Positions 34,915-42,413 of a stretch of DNA of 64,000 bases are shown here, one piece after another. The stretch covers positions 15,964 to 79,963 of the forward strand of contig CAAEEB010000067.1 in assembly GCA_900754745.1 (NCBI GenBank), in the 5' to 3' direction. Source of the stretch: an uncultured Collinsella sp. GTDB taxonomy: Bacteria; Actinomycetota; Coriobacteriia; Coriobacteriales; Coriobacteriaceae. Each line of letters begins with the position of its first letter. The first letter of the stretch is position 1. Below the pieces are notes generated by a model, which worked only from the letters and a program-made list of their open reading frames with translations, was not told where the DNA came from and ran no database searches. The translations under genes were made by a program, and so were the position numbers.

Positions 34915-36270
34915 ATGCCGGTCAATTCGCTTGTGCAGGAGAAGATTCTCGATTTCGAGCAGCTCGGGATACCGGAGGTATTCACTCGCGATCTTCGCCT
35001 CGCCCCCATCCAGAAGCCCGAACGCAACAATTTGGCCCAGGTAATCGTGGGTACGCGCCGTTGCGGGAAGACCTACCGCCTGTTCCAGGAGATGCACGAC
35101 ATCGTGGACGCGGGCTATAGCCCCGAGACCATTCTGTACTTCAACTTTGAGGACGAGCGCCTCAAGCCCTATTCGCCCGCCTTGCTCACCGACGTGATCG
35201 ACACGTTTTTTATGCTGCACCCGGTTGCGCGGGAGGAAGGCTGCTTCCTCTTTTTCGATGAGATCCAGGAGGTTCCCGACTGGAGCCTTTTCCTGCGCCG
35301 CGTGATCGACTCGACGAAAGCGACCGTGTACGTGACGGGCTCGTCCTCGAAGATGCTGTCGTCCGAGCTCGCAAGTGAGTTTAGGGGACGCTCGCTCTCG
35401 AGGGAGCTCTTCCCGCTGAGCTTCTCCGAGTTCGCGCGGAGGGCCTGCGGCGCCTCGTTCTCCAGGGCCGCCGGTCTCTCGTCCTCGGACTCCGCGCTGC
35501 TGCGGCGCGCGCTGGGCGATTTCCTGCTGCGTGGCGGGTATATGGCCGCGCTCGACCTTCCGATTCAGGATTCCATGATGCTCGTGCAGGAATACGCGTA
35601 CAGGACGGTCGCGATGGATGTGGTTGAGCGCTACAACCTGCGGGCTCCGCGGGTGGCTGCGAGCTTTTTGACCCGGTGCATTTCCTCGTCCGCGCGCGAG
35701 CTGTCGGTCAACAAGGTCGCAAACGAGTTCAAGAGCAGGGGCGTGTCGACTTCGCGTGAGACGCTCTCGAATCTGCTCGGATATTACGAGGAGGCCTACC
35801 TGGTATTCTCGTTGGGCGATCTGAGCCGCTCGCTCGCGGACAACCCCCGCTCCAGCTCCAAGGTCTACGCCGTGGACCCCGGCATGTTCGCGTCGTTTTC
35901 GCGCGCGGCAGCCAGGGAGGAGGGGCAGCGCCTGGAGACCGCGGTGTTCAACAAGCTGCGCCGCACCGCGCCCACTGCTCGCTCGGGATCGCTGGCACGA
36001 TTGACGTTCGAGCATGGGGGGAGCGCCCACGAGGTCGACTTCATCATGGGCGACGCGCTGCTGGGGGATGTGTACGAGCTCGTGCAGGTCAGCGTCGACC
36101 TCGCGAATCCCAAGACGAGGCTTCGGGAAATCTCGGCGCTTGAGTCCGCAATGGAGAAGCATGGGATTGACGAGTCGACGATCGTAACGATGGACGCCGA
36201 GGAGACCGTGCGCGTCGATTCAGGGACCGTGCGCGTTGTCCCCGCTTGGAAATGGCTGCTCGACAACTGA
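34915..36270 (+). CDS. AAA_14/DUF4143-type ATPase
   Basis: A 451-residue ATP-binding protein. Walker A is VGTRRCGKT (about residue 45), Walker B is FLFFDEIQEVPDW, and the sensor is VTGSSSKML; this DEIQ...GSSS pattern is typical of the AAA_14 family. The rest, including DVVERYNLR, VNKVANEFKSRGVSTSRETLSNLLGYYEEAYL and a Glu/Asp nuclease-like ending (RLTFEHGGSAHEVDFIM...ELVQVSVDL), fits DUF4143. Such proteins are common accessory genes in gut bacteria and some are linked to toxin-antitoxin or defence islands; function is not proven. Codon use is more mixed than in addA. A perfect hairpin stands directly before it. It borders the restriction-like cassette but is on the opposite strand. Confidence 0.85.
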   Translation: MPVNSLVQEKILDFEQLGIPEVFTRDLRLAPIQKPERNNLAQVIVGTRRCGKTYRLFQEMHDIVDAGYSPETILYFNFEDERLKPYSPALLTDVIDTFFMLHPVAREEGCFLFFDEIQEVPDWSLFLRRVIDSTKATVYVTGSSSKMLSSELASEFRGRSLSRELFPLSFSEFARRACGASFSRAAGLSSSDSALLRRALGDFLLRGGYMAALDLPIQDSMMLVQEYAYRTVAMDVVERYNLRAPRVAASFLTRCISSSARELSVNKVANEFKSRGVSTSRETLSNLLGYYEEAYLVFSLGDLSRSLADNPRSSSKVYAVDPGMFASFSRAAAREEGQRLETAVFNKLRRTAPTARSGSLARLTFEHGGSAHEVDFIMGDALLGDVYELVQVSVDLANPKTRLREISALESAMEKHGIDESTIVTMDAEETVRVDSGTVRVVPAWKWLLDN

Positions 36271-36452
36271 TGGAGAGGGGTGCGATTCGGATGCGTGGCT
36301 CCAATCTGATGGCGGAAGCTTTCGAGGTCAGCCCGCTCCCGCTTCAAAATCGACGCAAGTCCGCGCGATAGCCCCGGCACGGCAAGCCCTGTTGCAGAAT
36401 TGCGTCACATTGCAGTTCTGCCAGAGATGCCGGACACTAATGCCTAATTGTC

Positions 36453-39400
36453 CTACAGCGCCAACAACCCTTGGTCGAAGGCGTTGGGGAACTTGAACTT
36501 GCGCTGCTTGGGCTTGCCGTGCTTATCCACGCCGAGGATGACGTCGATGAACCCGCCCTCGCGGTCGATGTCGACAACCTCGCCGTAGCCGAACGCCTTG
36601 TGGAACACCGTGTCGCCCACCTCGAGAGCGGCGAGCTGTGCATCAGTCGGCGCGGCCGCGGCGGGCGCGGGCTCTTCTGCCTCCTCCGGATAGCCCGAGA
36701 TCCACCACCCAGGGTTGCCGACCGTGGCCTTGTTGCCGCGGAAGGTGAACTCGAAGCTTGCTCCACGCTTGGCGAGCTGCTTCATGACGTTGTCCAGCTC
36801 GCCACCGCCGATGACCCAGAGGTTGCCCTCGCTCGTTTCGCGCAGATCGACGAACTTGAGTCCCTGCTCTTCGATGGCGTTGACGATCCAGTCGCGCTTG
36901 GCGGGAGTCGCCTGCGTGGCAGTCGGTGGGGTGGCGTTGGCTGTACCGGCCATGGGCACCGGCGTGGTGCCGCCCGCACGGACGGCACCAGCTTCCTTCT
37001 TCTCCCGCACGTGAGTAACCGTCCCCGGCTTGGGCAGATCGACATGCTCCACCGTGCTCGTCCCGCGCACCATGCGCCCGGTCTCGTCCAGCAGCGTGTC
37101 CTGCTTTGCCATCAGCTCGAAGTCCGCCATGGTGAGAGACGTGTCGAACAGGCCCATGCGTGCGTCGTAGCTGTGCTTCTCAATGCCCGTGTAGGAGAGG
37201 CTTGCGTCCTCGTAGCGCCGGAACTTGTACACGGCGTCGTTCATCACGGAATCGCGGAACACGCCAAGGGAGACGAGCAGCTCGAAGTCCTTCACGGAAA
37301 GGCCCGTAACCTTCTTGAACAGACCGGGCTCCAACTGCGTGATGACTTCCTTCAGGCTCTGCTCGCGATAGTCCGTAAGGTACATGAACACGGGAATGCG
37401 CGTGGCGAACTTGATCAGCTTCTCCTGGATCTGCTTGCGCTTGGTCTTGAATTCCTTCTCTTCCTCGGAGAGCTCCTTCTTCTCCTTTTTAGTAAGCTCG
37501 CCGCCTTCTTTCTTGGCTTTCTTCACGTGCTCAGACTTGTTGATAATCGTCTCGATATCGTCGTTAAGGCTGCGGAAGCCCTCGATGTTGCTCAGGGCCT
37601 TCATCGCCTCGGCGTTCTCGAGCAGGCGACGCAGTGTATCGTTGTCGACGTTGACCAGCAAGGCACTTTCCCAGCGGCGGGCAAGCAACGTAGCCGAGGT
37701 TCCCGCCATAGCGATGTCCAGAATGTCGGCTGCATCGACCTCGCGCATAGCGCTGCCGTCGTAGGCCAGCACGGGCAGAAACTTGATGAAGTCGGCAACC
37801 TTTTTCTCGGGACTCGGCTCCTCAACGGAAAGCTGGCAGCTGTAGTCGGAGACCATGGCCAGGGCACGGTCGAGCGCAAAGTCGAACACGTAGCATTCCT
37901 GCTTGATTACCTGCATGCGACCGTTTTCGTCCTTGGCGGTCCAGGGGCTTTGCACACGGAATGCTGTTTGGAAGTACGTTTCGGGGCTACGCAGGTTGCG
38001 CAGCATGAATACGCCCGTCCAGGGGCGGATGGTCACGCCCGTGGTGAGCTTGCCGCACGAGAGCGTGATGGTCTTGGTCGCCAGCGGGTCACCCATGGCG
38101 CGTCGCACGGGCTCCACGGCGTCAAGGCCAATACCCGCCTTGGTGCCTGCCGCCACGAGTACGCGATAATCGTGGTAGAAGGCGTTTTGCCGCTCTGCCA
38201 GCAAGTTCGCCATCGCGTAGCAAGAAGCCACATTGGGCAAAAACCATAGCGTGTGGGTGAGGTTTGCCAGCAGGTCGGCATGGCTAAAGGGGAGCACTGG
38301 CTTCTGCGCGCCCATCTTGAGTTCGTCCGTAGTGGTCTCGGCCAGCGAGCCGCGAATGAGGTCGAGCCATTTTTGCACGTAGTCCTTGTATTTGAACTGC
38401 GCGGCATCTCCCTCGCCCGTAGCGGAGAAGAACACGTTGAGGTCGAATTCATCGAACTCGCCCGCGCGCGCCACCTTGGTGATGGAGTCGGGCACCTTGT
38501 AGGTCATAAGCACCATGCGCGGCAGTGCCTCGTAAGGATTTGGCTCAAAGGGGTGCGTGCTCACCCAGTCCCGCTTTGCCTGCTGCTCGTCTGAGTAGGT
38601 CCAGTTAAAGATCTGGTCCTCGATAAACTCGCCGGAAGTCAACGCACGGAACGGCGTACCGGAGAGGTACAGGTATCGATCTGCCTGGATGGGCAGCCAT
38701 GTCTCGTCGATGTTGTTGCCCTTCGAGGCCTCGTCGGCTTCCTTCTCCTCAGCCTCGACGGCCTTGTCTTCATCTTGATTGGCAAAGAGGCCCTTTGCGC
38801 TGTCTCTCCACGCGCCGAAGTGGTATTCATCGAACGCCACCAGGTCCCACTTCTCCAAGTGGACCCATTCGTTGCGTGCTTTGATGGTGCCGTTCTTATC
38901 CACGCCGAGGAAGTCCTGGAAGGAGCCAAAGCATACGATGGGACGCGCTGGATCGCACTCATCGTAGGACCTGACATCGCGGGCGACGAACTGCCAGCCT
39001 TCAAAGTCGATGTGGCTCTCAAGATCCTCGCGCCAGGCATCCTCCACGGCAGGCTTGAAGGTAAGCACAAGCACACGCTTCATGTTCATACGACGTGCGA
39101 GCTGATAGGTCGCAAACGTCTTACCGAAGCGCATTTTGGCGTTCCACAGAAACTTGGGCACGCTGCGGTTGCCGGGCTGCTCGCACATGCGGAAGTATGC
39201 CTCGGTCTTGTTTACGGCCGAAAGCTGCTCGGGGCGCATGACAAAGTCTTCGGTACGTTCGCGCTCGTAGCTGGTGCGGTCGCGCACTTGCAGCCAGGCG
39301 TTGCGGACGTCATCGGGAGTGCAGCGGAACCACTCACCGTTGGGGTTGTCGAAACCCATCTGTTTTAGACGGCGATGAACCGCCTTATCCCTAAAGCATG

Positions 39401-39617
39401 TTCCGTCGGAGCGCATCGCGCTCTCATTAAAGACGATTTCATACGGCTTGCCGTCACAGGGCTGCAAGACGGGGAACTGTTCCGCAACGCGAATCTCTGC
39501 GGTGCGGGTCGTGTCACCGATTTTGAGAAGCCCCTTATTCTCGGGATTCTTGTCACGGTACGCATAGATTATCGGGTGAATATCCGGGCGCCTGGGGAAG
39601 AAGGAAGTGCTAGGCAT
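36453..39617 (-). CDS. GIY-YIG nuclease fused to SF2 helicase, restriction-type subunit
   Basis: A 1054-residue protein, likely the restriction part of the cassette. Residues 15-100 match T5orf172-type GIY-YIG: IIYAY, LLKIGDTTR, a His in KAVHRRL and GEWF. An SF2 helicase follows: NAKMRFGKT (about 160-168), DEYH (263-266), SGTPF (319-323), a TTGVT segment and QTAFRVQSPW near 590. A charged, coiled-coil-like Lys/Glu stretch lies around 690-740. Near the end are a small domain (LWVIGGGELDNVMKQL) and a Tudor-like tail (GDTVFHKAFGYGEVVDI) like that of UvrD/PcrA. The ATG at 39617 overlaps the methylase stop by 8 nt; a TTG at 39629 is less likely. Confidence 0.82.
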   Translation of the reverse strand: MPSTSFFPRRPDIHPIIYAYRDKNPENKGLLKIGDTTRTAEIRVAEQFPVLQPCDGKPYEIVFNESAMRSDGTCFRDKAVHRRLKQMGFDNPNGEWFRCTPDDVRNAWLQVRDRTSYERERTEDFVMRPEQLSAVNKTEAYFRMCEQPGNRSVPKFLWNAKMRFGKTFATYQLARRMNMKRVLVLTFKPAVEDAWREDLESHIDFEGWQFVARDVRSYDECDPARPIVCFGSFQDFLGVDKNGTIKARNEWVHLEKWDLVAFDEYHFGAWRDSAKGLFANQDEDKAVEAEEKEADEASKGNNIDETWLPIQADRYLYLSGTPFRALTSGEFIEDQIFNWTYSDEQQAKRDWVSTHPFEPNPYEALPRMVLMTYKVPDSITKVARAGEFDEFDLNVFFSATGEGDAAQFKYKDYVQKWLDLIRGSLAETTTDELKMGAQKPVLPFSHADLLANLTHTLWFLPNVASCYAMANLLAERQNAFYHDYRVLVAAGTKAGIGLDAVEPVRRAMGDPLATKTITLSCGKLTTGVTIRPWTGVFMLRNLRSPETYFQTAFRVQSPWTAKDENGRMQVIKQECYVFDFALDRALAMVSDYSCQLSVEEPSPEKKVADFIKFLPVLAYDGSAMREVDAADILDIAMAGTSATLLARRWESALLVNVDNDTLRRLLENAEAMKALSNIEGFRSLNDDIETIINKSEHVKKAKKEGGELTKKEKKELSEEEKEFKTKRKQIQEKLIKFATRIPVFMYLTDYREQSLKEVITQLEPGLFKKVTGLSVKDFELLVSLGVFRDSVMNDAVYKFRRYEDASLSYTGIEKHSYDARMGLFDTSLTMADFELMAKQDTLLDETGRMVRGTSTVEHVDLPKPGTVTHVREKKEAGAVRAGGTTPVPMAGTANATPPTATQATPAKRDWIVNAIEEQGLKFVDLRETSEGNLWVIGGGELDNVMKQLAKRGASFEFTFRGNKATVGNPGWWISGYPEEAEEPAPAAAAPTDAQLAALEVGDTVFHKAFGYGEVVDIDREGGFIDVILGVDKHGKPKQRKFKFPNAFDQGLLAL

Positions 39618-41169
39618 TGGAGACCTCAACCGTGTCGCCTATGGTGCTTTCGATGAATCTGAGGTCTTCAGTGGAGAAACCGAATCGGGAGACTAGAAGG
39701 TCGTCGGTCCACTTTCTATCAAAGGGAACGAGCGGGATGTAATCAAAGACGGATTGGTTTACCTGCATTGTCCCCTTGCCAAAATAAAGAAGGAATCTGA
39801 ATACATTCGTTTCTGTGAAAGACTTGCAGCTCAGCATTTCTGCTTCCGTGTTGAACGGTCCGATTTGGAGGAATGTTTCGGTGCATACTTCGCCGGGGAG
39901 TCCCAAGATTGGCTCTGGGGGTATTACTGCATTCGTAGAAAAGGACGTAGTGAAAAACAGCTTGTACTTTTCGATGTTTTCCCTTCCTGCTGTGACCGTT
40001 TTATTGGTGATAAAACCCGAAGTTCTGCGGGCGCCTCCCTTGATGCCTTTTACTCCATAGATTTTCACCGAGTTGGGAAAGGGGAACTCGGATAGGTTTG
40101 AGCCTGGATACCGAGACGGTTCATTGAAGAGGTACTTTCTAATTCCAAAAGGTTTGGTTTTAGATACGATTTTTGAGAAGCGCTCTAAGCCGGCAAGCTT
40201 GTCCAGTACTGAAAATAGCCGGCTATCTCTAATGACATACTTCGTTCCACTGTCTAGGAAGCGCATGCACGTCGTTGTGTCGTCCTTGATTGGCTTGAAT
40301 ACATATTTCAAACGCCCTTTATGGTTTCTGTCCCAGAGGAAGTAGCAAACGCCGCCATCAATGTGCAAGCCTGGAAAACACTCCGCGGCGTTCTCGAAAT
40401 CGTGTATTTCCGCGAGATGTTGGTCCATGCGCATTTCGCTACGAAACGAGTTGAGCGTTGAGCGGCCACCGACCATCCAGCGCGACGGGATGATCATGGA
40501 TAGATAGTGGGGATTGAGCCTCTTCGCTTGTGTTACGAAGTTTTGATAAATGGGGGCAGCCGCGTCTGTGCTAGCTCCGCTTCCATCACTAAGCTGGTAC
40601 GGCGGGTTTCCGACGATCACGTCGAACTTCATATTCAGTAACCTTTCAGGATCGTCGGTGTGTATGAATTCGTAGGCGTGGGTTTCGAGTTCGGCGTCGC
40701 GATCATACTCGGCGTTCGATGCCCCGCAGTATTTGCATCGACTATTCACCCACGTGTGCTGGATGGCCCGGTGTCGTACATTCCCCTCGGAGCTGTCAAA
40801 CTCCACGACCGAAAAACGCCCGTTGGGAAACTTGCTGCAGTACAGGCTGCGTCGGGAAAGCAAACTTGTGAGCTCGGTGATCGCGATACCAAAGAGCTGC
40901 TCGTGCATGATATGGTCAACGCGCTCCTGCAGGTCGGGATACACGTGCTCAAGTCCTACGATGAATCGCTTTGCCGCCTCGCGCAAAAACACGCCCGATT
41001 TGCAGCATGGGTCCAAGATTTTGATGGTGGGGTCGCTCCAGATTTCAGCCGGCAGCATGTCCAGAACATCGTTGGCGAGATCCGGTGGCGTAAAGACCTC
41101 GTCGTTGCTTAGGTTAGCCAGACAAGTCAATACATCGGGGTTGTGTACGGTCTCAAGCAGGCTAGCCAT
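39610..41169 (-). CDS. Eco57I-type adenine methylase domain protein
   Basis: A 519-residue N6-adenine DNA methyltransferase-like protein. Motif I is present in a Cys-rich form (ILDPCCKSGVFL, residues 51-62) and the catalytic motif IV is NPPY (188-191) in VIVGNPPYQLSDG. A zinc-knuckle pair, CKYC, sits at 145-148 with another Cys at 111. The second half is a probable target-recognition region with few matches to known families. It overlaps the upstream small methylase by 8 nt and the nuclease-helicase by 8 nt, so the three are translationally coupled. It probably protects the host's own DNA. Lower GC than core genes suggests horizontal transfer. Confidence 0.85.
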   Translation of the reverse strand: MASLLETVHNPDVLTCLANLSNDEVFTPPDLANDVLDMLPAEIWSDPTIKILDPCCKSGVFLREAAKRFIVGLEHVYPDLQERVDHIMHEQLFGIAITELTSLLSRRSLYCSKFPNGRFSVVEFDSSEGNVRHRAIQHTWVNSRCKYCGASNAEYDRDAELETHAYEFIHTDDPERLLNMKFDVIVGNPPYQLSDGSGASTDAAAPIYQNFVTQAKRLNPHYLSMIIPSRWMVGGRSTLNSFRSEMRMDQHLAEIHDFENAAECFPGLHIDGGVCYFLWDRNHKGRLKYVFKPIKDDTTTCMRFLDSGTKYVIRDSRLFSVLDKLAGLERFSKIVSKTKPFGIRKYLFNEPSRYPGSNLSEFPFPNSVKIYGVKGIKGGARRTSGFITNKTVTAGRENIEKYKLFFTTSFSTNAVIPPEPILGLPGEVCTETFLQIGPFNTEAEMLSCKSFTETNVFRFLLYFGKGTMQVNQSVFDYIPLVPFDRKWTDDLLVSRFGFSTEDLRFIESTIGDTVEVSNA

Positions 41170-41857
41170 GGCACTGGACCTCCCAGTAATTGGTGAGGGG
41201 ATATTCCTTTATTGCGGAAGGGATGTAGGCATCGAGCTCGGCGTCGTACTCCCAGTCGGTATGTGCTCGGACATCGCCGCCTAAGTCGTCGAAGGTGAAA
41301 AGGGAGAGCGTTTCTCCCTTATCGGCGTTGCCATCGAGAAGTTCGCTCAGCAAGAAATCACGACGCTTCACCTTGTCGCCCGTTACGAGTGACCATTCGG
41401 CAAAGGTGATGGGGCTATTGTTGGCGTCTTTGAGCGTGAGAGCATCGCCGCACAGGATGTTCTTGTCGAGCACATAGCGGATGGCCTCGAGGAAGAGCGT
41501 GTCCGGCTTTTTGATTGCTTTCTTAGCCTCTGCCTCGACGATTCCGTATAGACGATCACGGCATTCTTGGGCGTTGTCTTCGAGAAGTTCGACGCCGTAA
41601 AGGCTACTTACAGCGATGAACGCATTGCGCTGGTAATCGTCGGGATTCTTCTTGTAACGCTGGCTTACAACGGTGAGCTTGCGGCGCAATACCTCGGCCA
41701 GGAAATTGCCATTGCCGCACGCCGGCTCCAGAAAACGGGATTCGATGCGCTCGGTCTCCTGTTTGACCATGTCGAGCATGGCGTTGACTTCGCGCTCGTT
41801 CGTAAAGACCTCTCCGTGCTCCTGCACTCTCTTGCGAGATTTAACCTGCTGAGCCAT
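41162..41857 (-). CDS. Small methylase-like subunit with motif I but no NPPY motif
   Basis: A 231-residue protein whose SAM-binding motif I is intact (FLEPACGNGNFL, 43-54), followed by YGVELLEDN and ILCGDAL as in N6-adenine methylases. Where NPPY should be there is ITFAEWSLVTGD, so it cannot be a stand-alone enzyme of that type. It may be a subunit or a SAM-binding partner of the larger methylase, or a remnant. GAGGTGAAGG precedes the ATG at 41857. It is first in the operon, read away from the XRE regulator. Confidence 0.8.
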   Translation of the reverse strand: MAQQVKSRKRVQEHGEVFTNEREVNAMLDMVKQETERIESRFLEPACGNGNFLAEVLRRKLTVVSQRYKKNPDDYQRNAFIAVSSLYGVELLEDNAQECRDRLYGIVEAEAKKAIKKPDTLFLEAIRYVLDKNILCGDALTLKDANNSPITFAEWSLVTGDKVKRRDFLLSELLDGNADKGETLSLFTFDDLGGDVRAHTDWEYDAELDAYIPSAIKEYPLTNYWEVQCHG

Positions 41858-41874
41858 GCCTTCACCTCAATGCC

Positions 41875-41932
41875 TGTACGATAAATCATACAGCAGTGTA
41901 GCTGAAAGGACGTCTGTATGAAATAGCGTACA
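41875..41932. promoter_or_regulatory. Two copies of an 18-bp operator between XRE regulator and methylase
   Basis: TGTACGATAAATCATACA (41875-41892) and TGTATGAAATAGCGTACA (41915-41932) share the form TGTA(C/T)GA-n4-(T/G)C(A/G)TACA, are each nearly palindromic, and have centres 40 bp apart (about four turns). They sit between divergent genes, as C-protein boxes do in type II restriction systems. Their occupancy by the XRE protein is inferred. Confidence 0.6.
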
Positions 41933-41940
41933 AGTAACGA

Positions 41941-41965
41941 TGGCTCAATTAATAGGATTGAGCCA
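41941..41965 (+). promoter_or_regulatory. Palindrome overlapping the XRE start codon
   Basis: TGGCTCAAT (41941-41949) and ATTGAGCCA (41957-41965) form a perfect 9-bp inverted repeat; its last base is the A of the ATG. It encloses the AGGA ribosome site and may be an operator or an RNA hairpin that limits translation. Confidence 0.5.
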
Positions 41966-42249
41966 TGGATATCGAGATGACATGTGAGTTCGTATGCAGG
42001 GAGGTCGGCGCTAACGTCGGCCGCCTACGTAACGAGCGTGATATTTCCCAAGCGCAGCTCGCTCGCATGATCGGGGTAAATCGGCCCAATCTCTGCAACT
42101 TTGAAAACGGCAGGCAAAACGTATCGATCGATTATCTCGTTATAATTGCCGAGGGTCTCGATGTTCCGCTTGTCGAGTTCTTCTCCGGCCTGGAGAATGC
42201 ACGCCCCAGCGAGTGCGCTGCTGTCCGCGTGACAGACGCAGGGGAGTAG
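41965..42249 (+). CDS. XRE-type HTH regulator (controller-like)
   Basis: A 94-residue protein with a lambda-repressor-type HTH: ANVGRLRNERDISQAQLARMIGVNRPNLCNFENGRQNVSIDYLVIIAEGLDVPLVEFF. Size and position (divergent from a methylase gene, two operators between) are those of controller (C) proteins that time methylase before nuclease. Unlike usual C-protein systems, here the nuclease is at the end of the methylase operon. The ATG at 41965 follows AGGA at 8 nt. Confidence 0.85.
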   Translation: MDIEMTCEFVCREVGANVGRLRNERDISQAQLARMIGVNRPNLCNFENGRQNVSIDYLVIIAEGLDVPLVEFFSGLENARPSECAAVRVTDAGE

Positions 42250-42325
42250 CTGTTCCTTAGGAATCTGCCAGATGTGCTCAGCGCTAACATGTCAAAAGTA
42301 CCTGGCACCAATGTTGAAAAAGCCA

Positions 42326-42342
42326 CGTCCCAAATTAGCTAC
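42326..42342. repeat. Fragment of the GTCCCAAATTAGCTAC repeat family
   Basis: CGTCCCAAATTAGCTAC matches part of the arm of the element at 46235-46359 exactly. It lies in the dnaE 5' region, with another repeat-like string (GTCAAAAGTACCTGGCACC) about 35 nt before it. Confidence 0.5.
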
Positions 42343-42413
42343 TTTCGGTGGGCGTCCGTGCCGTGGGGTAAAATCGTTCAGTCAGAACACGAACCCGCAT
42401 CGGAGCTCATCAC

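Noticed and set aside
36271..36452. Small gene between the AAA_14/DUF4143 ATPase and the nuclease-helicase
   Set aside because: 182 nt with stops in the relevant frames; only a weak inverted repeat around GCAGAA/TTCTGC was seen.
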